50,236 nucleotides of DNA from JBJHCA01 sp050485785 (GTDB lineage Bacteria; Bacteroidota; Bacteroidia; Chitinophagales; Saprospiraceae): the NCBI GenBank assembly GCA_050485785.1, contig JBJHCA010000015.1:1-50236 (forward strand), written 5' to 3'. Below, one piece after another: positions 33,700-42,832 of the stretch. Below the pieces are notes generated by a model. That model did no database searches. It saw only the letters and a program-made list of their open reading frames with translations, and was not told where the DNA came from. A program made the translations under genes and the position numbers. Position 1 is the stretch's first letter. Each line of letters starts with the position of its first letter.

Positions 33700-34869
33700 T
33701 TACGAGCTTACCATAGGCACGTACAGATTCCCCTTGATGATATCGCGTGAAATTACAATGCGCTGAATTTCAGACGTGCCTTCATAGATTTGAGTGATCT
33801 TGGCATCCCGCATCAGCCGTTCTACGTGATATTCTTTTACATAGCCATATCCGCCGTGTACCTGTACAGCTTCAACCGTGGTTTTCATGGCTGTTTCTGA
33901 GGCAAACACCTTGGCCATTGCGCTGGCGGTATCGTAATTCATGCCTTTGTCCTTAAGTAAGGCAGCGCGGTAAACAAGCAAACGGGAAGCTTCAATTTCA
34001 GTGGCCATGTCAGCCAGTTTAAAGGCAATAGCCTGATGCTGGTGAATGGGCTTTCCAAATGCCTGCCGTTCATGGCTATATTGCACGGCCAGTTCATATG
34101 CACCGGCTGCTATTCCCAGCGCTTGTGAAGCGATACCTATTCTTCCTCCGGAAAGCACTTTCATGGCAAATTTGAACCCAAATCCCTCCTCACCGATTCT
34201 GTTGGCTTTGGGCACTTTAACATCGCTGTACATGATGGTATGGGTATCGGATGCCCGTATTCCCAGTTTATCTTCTTTTGCACCTACAGTTACACCATCC
34301 CACCCTGTTTCAACAATAAATGCACTGATGCCCCTGTGTCCCAGTTCGGGATTAGTTTGTGCAATCACCAAATGAACCTGAGAAGTGCCGCCATTGGTAA
34401 TCCAGTTTTTGGTGCCGTTAAGCACGTAGTGATCACCCATGTCTACAGCCGTGGTACGCTGACTGGTGGCATCACTACCGGCTTCAGGCTCGGACAGGCA
34501 AAATGCACCAATCCATTCCCCGGTGGCCAGCCTGGAGAGGTAGTACTTTTTTTGATCTTCGGTGCCAAATGTTTCGAGACCCCAGCAAACCAAAGAGTTA
34601 TTTACCGACATAATGACTGAACAGGAGCTGTCAACCTTTGATATCTCTTCCATAGCTATCACATAGCTGAGAGTGTCCATGCCGCCACCGCCGTATTGCG
34701 GATCTACCATCATGCCCATGAAACCTAGTTCGGCAAGCTGCCTTACTTCATCTTTGGGATAGATCATTTTACTGTCGCGTTCTATAACTCCTGGTTTCAG
34801 CACATTTTGTGCGAAATCTCTGGCGGCCTCTCTAACGGCAATATGCTCTTCGGTTAGCGTAAACATCAT
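33700..34869 (-). CDS. Acyl-CoA dehydrogenase (short-chain/butyryl-CoA type)
   Basis: This 389-residue flavoenzyme introduces the first double bond of fatty-acid beta-oxidation. Three domains are recognisable: N-terminal helices (1-120), beta domain (about 121-235) with FCLSEPEAGSDA and WITNGG, and the C-terminal helical domain with ERQAFGKPI, the FAD-contacting QVHGGYGYVKEY and the catalytic base Glu363 in QIYEGTSEIQR. The glutamate in YEGTSEI is the position found in short- and medium-chain enzymes. Chain-length preference is inferred. A -7 box lies upstream; the sigma-factor gene is further upstream on the same strand, separated by a terminator. Confidence 0.95.
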   Translation of the reverse strand: MMFTLTEEHIAVREAARDFAQNVLKPGVIERDSKMIYPKDEVRQLAELGFMGMMVDPQYGGGGMDTLSYVIAMEEISKVDSSCSVIMSVNNSLVCWGLETFGTEDQKKYYLSRLATGEWIGAFCLSEPEAGSDATSQRTTAVDMGDHYVLNGTKNWITNGGTSQVHLVIAQTNPELGHRGISAFIVETGWDGVTVGAKEDKLGIRASDTHTIMYSDVKVPKANRIGEEGFGFKFAMKVLSGGRIGIASQALGIAAGAYELAVQYSHERQAFGKPIHQHQAIAFKLADMATEIEASRLLVYRAALLKDKGMNYDTASAMAKVFASETAMKTTVEAVQVHGGYGYVKEYHVERLMRDAKITQIYEGTSEIQRIVISRDIIKGNLYVPMVSS

Positions 34870-34895
34870 GGGAATGGCTTTTAATCAGATGAACA

Positions 34896-34903
34896 CAAAA
34901 GTA
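34896..34903 (-). promoter_or_regulatory. Candidate -7 element of the acyl-CoA dehydrogenase gene
   Basis: TACTTTTG on the minus strand fits TAnnTTTG, 26 bp before the ATG. A TTTG occurs at 34918-34915, spaced by only 11 bp, so the -33 part is doubtful. Confidence 0.4.
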
Positions 34904-34927
34904 GAAATTTCGCTCAAAAAAGGGCAT

Positions 34928-34964
34928 AAAAAAACTTCTGTGTTCCGGTTGGGAATACAGAAGT
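34928..34964 (-). terminator. Intrinsic terminator of the sigma-factor gene
   Basis: ACTTCTGTGTTCC (34934-34946) pairs with GGAATACAGAAGT (34952-34964), with one G-T pair. Leftward transcription then meets a T run (complement of 34928-34934). Confidence 0.85.
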
Positions 34965-35010
34965 CTCAAGAGTTTGCATTATCAGAATCCTGAAGAGTTC
35001 GAAACTCTGC

Positions 35011-35601
35011 TCAGATCAGGTTGATTTCTTTTTCTTCAATCAGTTTGCGAATGTTGATCAGGGCATAGCGCATTCGGCCAAGGGCGGTATTGATGCTCAC
35101 TCCGGTAAGTTGGGCAATCTCCTTGAAGGACATGTTGGCATAGTGGCGCAGAATAACCACTTCGCGCTGCTCTGTAGGCAACAGGTCTACCAGCTGACGT
35201 ACTTTTTGGTGTGTTTGGCTTTTCATGATGCTGGTTTCAGCATTGTCATCAGGAGAGCCCAGAACAGAAAAGATGTCAAATGAGTCCGTTGAAGCCACGG
35301 ATGGCTTTCTCTTTTCACGGCGGAACTGGTCAACACACATATTGTAGGCGATTCGCATTGCCCACTGGCTGAATTTACCTTCGTGGGTGTATTTTCCTTT
35401 CCTGAGTGTTCGGATAATTTTAATGAAAACATCCTGGAAAATATCCTCTGCCTGTTCGGTATCTTTGACAAACAAGTAAATGGAAGTGTAGATTTTGTCT
35501 TTGTGGCGATTGAGAAGGATCTCAAATGAACGCTCACTTCCTGCAAGATAGGTTTGAATAAGCTGCTGATCCGTTAGCTGCTGAACGTCTGTTTTCTGCA
35601 T
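35011..35601 (-). CDS. ECF-type sigma-70 family RNA polymerase sigma factor
   Basis: The 196-residue protein has sigma region 2 at about 20-95 (LNRHKDKIYTSIYLFV, EQAEDIFQDVFIKIIR, FSQWAMRIAYNMCVDQFRRE) and region 4 at about 135-190 (LPTEQREVVILRHYANMSFKEIAQLTGVSINTALGRMRYAL, given here only by its ends). It directs RNA polymerase to a specific promoter set. No anti-sigma factor is adjacent, unlike classical ECF loci; highly similar stand-alone factors are widely conserved in Bacteroidota. The gene is followed by a strong terminator and diverges from uvrA. Confidence 0.93.
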   Translation of the reverse strand: MQKTDVQQLTDQQLIQTYLAGSERSFEILLNRHKDKIYTSIYLFVKDTEQAEDIFQDVFIKIIRTLRKGKYTHEGKFSQWAMRIAYNMCVDQFRREKRKPSVASTDSFDIFSVLGSPDDNAETSIMKSQTHQKVRQLVDLLPTEQREVVILRHYANMSFKEIAQLTGVSINTALGRMRYALINIRKLIEEKEINLI

Positions 35602-35754
35602 GATAAGGCAAATTTTGCGTTTGGAGAAAATTTATCATGTAGAATTTCAGGTCTATAGACGTTCGTTTTGAGTGGGTGTGAAAATTCAGATAAAAATATT
35701 TACAGCACCAAAAATGGAATTTTTTTGACATTCATGCACAGCAAATACGGGCCT

Positions 35755-35789
35755 TTAACATTTTGTTAACAAGTTTCGGGTAATTTTTG
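35755..35789 (+). promoter_or_regulatory. uvrA promoter region with an 11-bp-spaced TTAACA direct repeat
   Basis: TTAACA occurs at 35755-35760 and again at 35766-35771, one helical turn apart. A TTTG (35762-35765) overlaps it, and TAATTTTTG (35781-35789) is one base off the -7 consensus. The repeat could bind a regulator. If the -7 box is used, the TTG start at 35794 would be at the transcript start, favouring a downstream start codon. Confidence 0.4.
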
Positions 35790-35865
35790 CGCCTTGCCTG
35801 AGCTTGAACCAATGGAAAAACCTCACTTTTGGACTTTTGTTTCCAACGCTAAAGAAAGTGAAAGA

Positions 35866-38697
35866 ATGGATAATCTATCCGAAATTAACGAAACACTTGC
35901 AGAAGACGATTTTCGGGAGCTTCGCGAATATATTTGGATTCACGGAGCCCGGGCTAATAACCTCAACAACATCAGTGTAAAAATTCCCAAGAATGAGCTG
36001 GTTGTAGTTACCGGAGTATCCGGTTCCGGAAAGTCAACACTTACCATGGATACGCTGTATGCAGAAGGACAGCGGAGATATGTTGAGAGCTTGTCATCGT
36101 ATGCCCGGCAGTTTCTGATGAGAATGAAAAAGCCGGATATTGATTTTATCAGAGGAATTTGTCCCGCCATAGCTATTGACCAGCGTGTAAGTAACCGCAG
36201 TGGTCGCTCAACCGTGGGCAGTCTCACAGAAATATACGATTACCTGCGGCTGTTGTTTGCCAGGATCGGAAGGACGTATTCACCAGTCAGCGGAGAAGAA
36301 GTTAAACGGCATGAGGTTCACGATGTTATGGCCTATATCAGAACACTGGAGCAGGGAAGTTCATTTTTCATTGCTACATCCTGGAAAAGACATGAAAGGA
36401 GATCACTTAAACAAGACCTTGACATAACCTTGCAAAAAGGATTTTTGCGTTTGCTGGTTGATGGCAGACCCTTGCGGATTGAATCACTGCTGGCCGGCGA
36501 TGAAAGCATTGAGGGCAATGAGGAGATATGGCTGATGGTAGATCGCAGCCGGCTGATGCCAGATGATGAATTACTCGAGCAGCGATTGGCAGATTCCGTT
36601 CAGACTGCATTTTATGAAGGTGAAGGTCGTTGTGTAATTATCAACGATGCAGGAACCAGGCAATTCAGTATGAGTTTTGAAGCGGATGGTTTGAGCTTTC
36701 CCAACCCTACACCGCAATTGTTCAGTTTTAATAATCCTTATGGAGCATGTCCGGTATGTGAGGGGTTTGGAAAAATCATGGGAATTGACGAGGACAAAGT
36801 GATTCCCAACCGCAACCTGTCGGTGTATGATGGAGCTGTAGCCTGCTGGCGTGGTGAAAAGGGTCAGGAGTGGTGGCAGGGTGTAATAGATAATGCCCAC
36901 AAACTCAACTTCCCGGTCCATAAGTCCTATAAAACTCTTTCCGGTGATGAGCGGGATATGCTGTGGAACGGAACTTCATATTTTGAAGGTATCAACCAGT
37001 ATATTGGTCAACTGGAACGGGAGAGTTACAAGATTCAGAACCGAGTAATGTTAGCCAGGTATCGCGGCAGAACCACCTGTAATGTATGTAAGGGGGTAAG
37101 ACTGCGACCTGAAGCCGGTTATGTGAAAATTGACGGCTATAACATTGCCGATATGGTACCCAGACCTGTAGATGAACTACTTGACATTTTTAGAAAGATC
37201 CGGCTGACTGACCACGAAATGCAGATTGTCGGCAGGCTGAAAGAGGAAATCTGCAACAGGCTTCAATATTTGTGTGATGTGGGTTTGCCTTATCTGAGCC
37301 TTGACCGACTTGCTTCAACACTTAGCGGCGGGGAGGCTCAGCGAATTCAACTTACCAGGCTTTTGGGTAGCAACCTCACTCAGTCCATGTACATACTGGA
37401 TGAGCCCAGCATTGGTCTTCACCCCAGAGATACTGAACGCCTTACCGACATTATGCTTAAGCTCAGGGATCTTGGAAATACTGTGATTGTAGTAGAACAC
37501 GAAGAGGCCATCATGCGTAAAGCTGACCGTATCATTGATATGGGACCACTGGCCGGTGTGCATGGGGGAAACATAGTTTTCAACGGCTCTTTTGCTGAGT
37601 TACCAGAAGCCACAGGGGATAGCCAGACTGCGGCTTATCTCCTGGGTCATAAATCCGTACCTCTGCCAGGCGTAAGAAGAAAAAGCAACGAATGGATCAA
37701 ATTGCGAGGTGTAAGCCATCACAATCTCAAGGGAGTTGATGTCGATTTTCCGCTACACAGTTTAACTGTGGTTACCGGTGTTTCAGGTTCGGGTAAATCG
37801 AGTTTGGTGGACGAAGTTTTGTATCCTGCGCTGATGCGGGCCCTGGGTTCAGACACCTATCAAAATCCCGGAGATCATGACAGCCTGGATGGAGCATACG
37901 GTAAAATTACCCAGATTGAACTGATCTCTCAACATCCCATTGGTAAATCAAGCAGATCCAATCCGGTTACCTATGTAAAGGTGTTTGACGATATCCGAAA
38001 GTTGTTTGCCGAACAGCAACTGAGTAAAATCAGAGGATTCGGCCCCGGGCATTTCTCATTCAATGTGGAGGGTGGTCGCTGTGAAACCTGTAAAGGTGAG
38101 GGAGAGATCACTGTTGAAATGCAATTTTTAGCTGATATCAGACTGGAATGTGAAGACTGTTCAGGATTGAGGTACAATAAGGAAGTATTGGATGTGGAGC
38201 TTTACGGAAAAAACATTTACGATGTACTGGACATGACCGTGGAGGAATCGCTCAGTTTTTTCAGTAAACATCCGTCACTGGCCCAAAAGCTCAGACCACT
38301 GGATGATGTGGGACTTGGCTATGTGAAGCTTGGGCAGTCGAGCAGCACTTTATCGGGAGGGGAAGCACAAAGGGTAAAGCTGGCATCGTTTCTCAACCGT
38401 GAGCGGGCAGGGGAGCACATTCTGTTTATGTTTGACGAGCCGACCACAGGGCTTCACTTTCACGATATTGTCAGGCTGATGTCGGCTATTCAGAGTCTGA
38501 TAGAGCACGGACACTCAGCCATTATTATAGAGCACAACCCGGATGTTATCAAATGTGCCGATCATGTGATTGACCTGGGACCGGAAGGTGGCGAAGGCGG
38601 AGGTTATCTCGTTTTTCAGGGAACGCCGGAAGGACTGGCTGAATGTGAAGCTTCGCATACCGCGAGGTACATCCGCAGCAAGCTCAATATTGTTTAA
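35866..38697 (+). CDS. uvrA: UvrA, excinuclease ABC subunit A
   Basis: UvrA finds DNA damage and loads UvrB in nucleotide excision repair. The 943-residue form chosen here has two ABC ATPase halves: Walker A GVSGSGKS at about 50 and again at 638, signature LSGGEAQR at about 486 and 830, and the C-terminal zinc finger intact (CETC at 739, CEDC at 762). The first zinc module looks incomplete: CPVC is present near 295, but the earlier CxxC is replaced by FEADG. Start codons at 35794 (TTG), 35812 (ATG) or 35866 (ATG) are possible; the last is preferred for its purine-rich upstream and promoter position. A second UvrA paralogue is not in the window. Confidence 0.93.
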   Translation: MDNLSEINETLAEDDFRELREYIWIHGARANNLNNISVKIPKNELVVVTGVSGSGKSTLTMDTLYAEGQRRYVESLSSYARQFLMRMKKPDIDFIRGICPAIAIDQRVSNRSGRSTVGSLTEIYDYLRLLFARIGRTYSPVSGEEVKRHEVHDVMAYIRTLEQGSSFFIATSWKRHERRSLKQDLDITLQKGFLRLLVDGRPLRIESLLAGDESIEGNEEIWLMVDRSRLMPDDELLEQRLADSVQTAFYEGEGRCVIINDAGTRQFSMSFEADGLSFPNPTPQLFSFNNPYGACPVCEGFGKIMGIDEDKVIPNRNLSVYDGAVACWRGEKGQEWWQGVIDNAHKLNFPVHKSYKTLSGDERDMLWNGTSYFEGINQYIGQLERESYKIQNRVMLARYRGRTTCNVCKGVRLRPEAGYVKIDGYNIADMVPRPVDELLDIFRKIRLTDHEMQIVGRLKEEICNRLQYLCDVGLPYLSLDRLASTLSGGEAQRIQLTRLLGSNLTQSMYILDEPSIGLHPRDTERLTDIMLKLRDLGNTVIVVEHEEAIMRKADRIIDMGPLAGVHGGNIVFNGSFAELPEATGDSQTAAYLLGHKSVPLPGVRRKSNEWIKLRGVSHHNLKGVDVDFPLHSLTVVTGVSGSGKSSLVDEVLYPALMRALGSDTYQNPGDHDSLDGAYGKITQIELISQHPIGKSSRSNPVTYVKVFDDIRKLFAEQQLSKIRGFGPGHFSFNVEGGRCETCKGEGEITVEMQFLADIRLECEDCSGLRYNKEVLDVELYGKNIYDVLDMTVEESLSFFSKHPSLAQKLRPLDDVGLGYVKLGQSSSTLSGGEAQRVKLASFLNRERAGEHILFMFDEPTTGLHFHDIVRLMSAIQSLIEHGHSAIIIEHNPDVIKCADHVIDLGPEGGEGGGYLVFQGTPEGLAECEASHTARYIRSKLNIV

Positions 38698-38868
38698 TCT
38701 CTTTATCCTGTTTTCGGGTAACTTTATCCGAATCCCACATAGAACAGTTGAATCTGTGACCGACCGGTAATTTCACTGAAAGTATTATAAAACAGGATTT
38801 CGTGGTTAGCCGATGTGGCCGGGATATGTAAAGGCAGAAGTTTATCTGCCTTTACATAATGGCCATTT

Positions 38869-39735
38869 TTAATGGATAAGTACTTTATGGCTGGAAACTC
38901 CTCCGGGTTGTTCAATGATTACTGTATATATACCACGGGGAAGTAACTGCAAATCGATTCGGTTTTGATACACCGGTTCACCGGCAGGAATGATTCCCGA
39001 CCATGCCGTTTCCCCGGCTTCATTCACCAGGCGGATAGTTCCACCACTGATATCGGTGAGTTCTGCTTTGAGGTTAAAGTAGCCTGAAACAGCATCAATG
39101 CCGGATTCCAGCAAGGTGGTTTCGCTGTTCATGGCTTCATACCAGAGGTCTTGTTCCGAATCTGCTACAGCTTCATAAGGTAGACGGTGTCTGCCGGTGA
39201 GTTGCTGGCCGGAAACTTGTGCCCGGTCAAGAGATTGAACAGGATGCTGCCAGTTAATCTGTATGAGCTCACGGGCATCGGCTAATGCATCTTTCAATGC
39301 CTCAAGTGTAGAGATTTCGGAGCCATTCACGCTGATCACCAGGGAGCCTTGCTTCAGAGCAGCTTTATGCGCGGGACTTTCGTGAATAATTTGCTCCAGA
39401 ATAATTCCGGTGCTGCATTCTTTGGCTACTATGCCCAGGTATAACATATCCTCAATGGCGCGGTCAAGGGTAATTAACACCTTTTGAAACTGCGAATCGG
39501 GAATGGCGAATGAAGACCAGGGTAACCCATAGTATGCACTAGCCGGTTCAATGGACGCCACTGCCGGAAATTTGGCGGTATCACCGGTTGGCATATCGGC
39601 TGGTGTATTGCATACTACGGTGAGAATGTGACCGAAAGTACCGGACGACATGCCGGCCTGTGCTGCCTGTGATGAAATTGAGAAACCTGCTGTCAATAAC
39701 AAGCAGAGGTTGAAGAATTTGATAAGTGTTTTCAT
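38869..39735 (-). CDS. Secreted PDZ-domain protein with a sorting-like tail
   Basis: This 288-residue protein has a signal peptide (about 1-23, ending SSQA). A PDZ-like domain spans about residues 95-160: YLGIVAKECSTGIILEQIIHESPAHKAALKQGSLVISVNGSEI (read here as YLGIVAKE, ESPAHKAALKQGS and VISVNG). No protease domain precedes it, so it does not look like a truncated HtrA. The last 75 residues (NLKAELTDISGGTIRLVNEAG, LLPRGIYTVIIEQPG, HKVLIH) resemble a type A T9SS sorting domain, though shorter and less typical. A good promoter lies upstream. Function unknown; a scaffold or peptide-binding role outside the cell is only inferred. Confidence 0.7.
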   Translation of the reverse strand: MKTLIKFFNLCLLLTAGFSISSQAAQAGMSSGTFGHILTVVCNTPADMPTGDTAKFPAVASIEPASAYYGLPWSSFAIPDSQFQKVLITLDRAIEDMLYLGIVAKECSTGIILEQIIHESPAHKAALKQGSLVISVNGSEISTLEALKDALADARELIQINWQHPVQSLDRAQVSGQQLTGRHRLPYEAVADSEQDLWYEAMNSETTLLESGIDAVSGYFNLKAELTDISGGTIRLVNEAGETAWSGIIPAGEPVYQNRIDLQLLPRGIYTVIIEQPGGVSSHKVLIH

Positions 39736-39772
39736 GGTTGTGTTTTTTTTGATATTGATTCAATGCCTGGTG

Positions 39773-39800
39773 CAAAAGTAGGTTCTATTGCAGCCCGCAA
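39773..39800 (-). promoter_or_regulatory. Promoter of the PDZ-protein gene
   Basis: On the minus strand TTG (39800-39798), a 17-bp spacer and TACTTTTG (39780-39773) match the Bacteroidota promoter. The ATG follows 37 bp after the -7 box. Confidence 0.6.
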
Positions 39801-40532
39801 CTATTAAGAAAGGGTTAATGGTTTAATAAAAATGCATGATAAAAAAATGAAAAACAACCACTTATGGATTGACACCTGTAACATTTTTTAGCAACCTGTC
39901 AATTGATTTTTATCGGATTTTATGATTTTTTGGACGTTTTTTTTCCGGACGTTTATCGATGGTACTGTAACCGCAGAGTGACATGTAAGGCATTAAAACC
40001 TCTTTTTTAAAATGTTAAAAATGTTAAAATTTAGTTAACAACCATTGTGCTCTAATAGTCCATAAACACTTGTTTACCGTAGTCTGAACAGGAATCAACC
40101 CAACAGTTGAAGTCCTGCAGTAAAATGATAAACCCAACCTTGTAGCAGTCTCATTTGTCCGGATGGGTTGCTCCGGATTGTGGGTAACAAGTTTTAGCTG
40201 TTGCATAAACAAATGCATCCGAAAACTTTAATCATCAGGCACTGAGGCTAAAACTACTAGAAACGCACAACAAAGAGTCATCAAAAATAAAGAGGCACTC
40301 CATGCTCAAAAAAGAAGGATATGTCACAGGTATTATGTTCGACGTTCAATGTTGAAGGCCGTGAATTGGAAATGTGAAGTCGCTTATTCGTGGCCTGAAT
40401 GTTTAAGGAAACACTCTCAGCAGTGAGGGCCGGGAATGGTAAAATGTTTGCAAAGCCTTAAATTGCAGTCGCATCAGGAGCAGGTGATATCCAAATGAAG
40501 ATGCCCGGCGTTAACTGATCGTAATTACCACT
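39801..40532. other. Long gene-free region upstream of the histidine kinase
   Basis: No credible gene is found in these 732 bp; the short open frames lack family features. Notable sequence: three GTTAA motifs at 40014, 40023 and 40034, a TCCGGA...TCCGGA inverted repeat at about 40158-40177, and A/T-rich tracts. It may contain a long 5' leader or a small RNA, but no known RNA family is recognisable by eye. Confidence 0.5.
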
Positions 40533-42021
40533 ATGAAGAGAGAGAATATACTGATCATAATTGCCTTAATGGCGCTGGCATTGCTGGGGATCATTATCAT
40601 GCAGGCTTATTGGATTACACATTCTATCCGGATCAATGAGCAGCAATTTGAAAAGAATGTGTTTGCAGCCATCAATGCCGTGGCATATCGCATAGAGCAG
40701 CAGGAAATTGACAACACAACGCGGTCATTTTACCGGAATATGGTAGCCAAAGACAAGATGTANNNNNNNNNNGGCGCAGGCCGAGCTGGATGATGATTCG
40801 ATGGCGGCCTTTGACCTGGATCATTTTTTAAACTCTGAGCCTGAAGTTCTGCCTCAGGAAATGAACAAGCTGGCTGGTCGCGACGAGGTGATGAGGCAGC
40901 TTGAGATCATTATGGCCAAGCGGGTGATGAGCCCGCTTCCTGTGGCTGAACGCATAGAGCTGTCTGTACTGGACGAGTTGCTGGTTGTGGAACTCAGGAA
41001 CAGAGGGGTTACCCTTGATTTTGACTACGGTATTTTTGACACCAGGCAGCGAAGTTTTGTGATCACTCAGCAGTTTAACTGTCCCGATGGAGGTATGCAA
41101 CAGATTGAGAATTTGGAACCGCTCAAGAATACTGCGTTTCGCGTGCCGTTGTTTCCGGCTGATTTTAATGTGCCGGGTTATCTGATGGTGCATTTTCCCG
41201 GGCAAGTGGGATATATATGGCGTTCGGTATGGCCTACGCTGATGGGTACTATATTGTTTACGGGTATTGTGATCTACAGTTTTGCTTATACCATATTTGT
41301 AATATTCAGGCAAAAAAAGCTATCGGAGATAAAGACTGATTTTATCAACAACATGACTCATGAGTTCAAAACGCCCATAGCCACCATTTCTCTGGCCGTG
41401 GATTCCATTACCAGTCCTGCCATTGCTTCGCAGCCTGAACGGGTGCGAAGGTTTGCCGACATTATAAAGGCAGAAAACCGGAGAATGAACAGCCAGGTGG
41501 AGAAAGTCCTGCAAATGGCTCTGCTTGACAGGAATCAGATTGAGATCAACCAAAGGCCGGTGAATGTTCACGATTTGCTTGAAAAGGCTACAGACCATAT
41601 GAGTCTGCAGGTGGACCACCGGGGTGGAACCATTATCTGTGAGTACCGTGCGGCATCGCCGGTAATTTTGGCAGATGAAACACACTTGTCCAATGTTTTT
41701 CACAATCTGCTGGACAATGCGAACAAATATTCACCTGATCAGCCTGACATAACGGTTCGAACCAGTGATAATGATCAGCATATTGAAATTGAGATTGAGG
41801 ATAAGGGTATTGGGATGACACAGGAAGATAAAAAGCGGATCTTTGACAAGTTTTACCGAGTTCATACCGGAAACCTGCATGATGTAAAGGGTTTTGGGCT
41901 TGGATTGAGTTATGTCAAAAAGATAGTTGATCTGCACAAGGGCAGCATTAAGGTGAAAAGTGAGCCGGGCAAAGGCAGCCGGTTCATTTTGCGCTTTCCC
42001 CGAAATGTTAAAATTTCATAG
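40533..42021 (+). CDS. rprX: Sensor histidine kinase, RprX-like (interrupted by a 10-N assembly gap)
   Basis: The N-terminal part (from ATG 40533) has a membrane helix (residues 7-27) and the start of a periplasmic domain. After the N run the frame resumes with AQAELDDDS and runs through a second helix (near 41239-41311, MGTILFTGIVIYSFAYTIFVIF), the H box NNMTHEFKTP (phosphoacceptor His), the N box FHNLLDNANKYS and the G boxes DKGIGM and GFGLGLSY. It autophosphorylates and passes phosphate to the adjacent response regulator. The two halves are out of frame as drawn, which is explained by the arbitrary N length. The similarity to RprX of Bacteroides is judged by eye. Confidence 0.87.
40763..40772. 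other. Assembly gap (10 N) within the histidine kinase gene
   Basis: Ten N interrupt the kinase gene in its sensor domain. The left half ends at codon phase 2, and the right half needs a gap length divisible by three to stay in frame. So the true gap length is not ten, and the apparent frameshift should not be read as a mutation. Confidence 0.95.
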
Positions 42022-42105
42022 TTTAGTGCCACAATGAATGTTAACATTTGAAAGTTAATAAGCCAAAGAGATAAACCTAAGCCGCAAACCTTAAACCCCC
42101 GTAAC

Positions 42106-42807
42106 ATGTCAGACAAGGCCAAAATATTACTGGTAGAGGATGATAAGAATTTTGGAGATGTACTTAAGAGTTATCTTGAGATGCATGACTATCATGTGAC
42201 ATTGGCCACAGACGGCGAAGCAGGTTCCAGAGAATTCAGTAAAAGACCCTTTGACCTTTGTATCCTGGATGTAATGATGCCAAAAATGGATGGCTTTACC
42301 CTTGGACGCCAGATTCGTGAACAGGATCCCAAAGTTCCATTGATCTATTTGACTGCAAAAACCCTGAAAGAAGATGTGATACAGGGATTTAAAATTGGTG
42401 CGGATGATTACATCAGCAAGCCGTTTGAAACTGAAGAGTTGCTTTACCGGATTCAGGCGGTACTGAAGCGCACGTCGGCCAAAGAACGCGATAAGGACCA
42501 ACCCCGGGAATTCAATATAGGGAAATATCACTTTAACTTTCCGCTCAGGATTCTTACCATCAACGGAGAGCAGGAAAAATTATCCCCTAAGGAAGCTGCA
42601 TTGCTTAAAATGTTCTGTCAGTATAAAAATGATGTATTACCCCGCTCCAAAGCATTGAAGGAGATTTGGGGAGAGGATAACTATTTCACGGCACGTAGCA
42701 TGGATGTATTTATCACCAAGCTGCGAAAATACCTGAAAGATGATCCCAATATTGAGATCATCAATATTCACGGCAACGGTTTTCAATTGCTGGTTCAAGA
42801 GGATTAA
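42106..42807 (+). CDS. rprY: OmpR-family response regulator, RprY-like
   Basis: This 233-residue DNA-binding regulator has a receiver domain (about 5-120) with the acidic pair Asp12-Asp13, phosphoacceptor Asp55 in LDVMMPKMDGF, Thr83 and Lys105 (ISKPF). The winged-helix output domain (about 140-230) ends with SMDVFITKLRKYLKDD and IINIHGNGFQL. The stretch YLTAKTLKEDVIQGFKIGADDY is very like RprY of Bacteroides and Porphyromonas, which has been linked to sodium and oxidative stress responses; those links are knowledge of relatives, not seen here. It lies 84 bp behind the kinase, in the same direction. Confidence 0.9.
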   Translation: MSDKAKILLVEDDKNFGDVLKSYLEMHDYHVTLATDGEAGSREFSKRPFDLCILDVMMPKMDGFTLGRQIREQDPKVPLIYLTAKTLKEDVIQGFKIGADDYISKPFETEELLYRIQAVLKRTSAKERDKDQPREFNIGKYHFNFPLRILTINGEQEKLSPKEAALLKMFCQYKNDVLPRSKALKEIWGEDNYFTARSMDVFITKLRKYLKDDPNIEIINIHGNGFQLLVQED

Positions 42808-42832
42808 GTTCTGCCAGGTTATTTGTTGAAAG

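Noticed and set aside
40024..40218. A 64-codon open frame in the long leader before rprX
   Set aside because: No family features, start context or coding pattern; chance length in a non-coding stretch.
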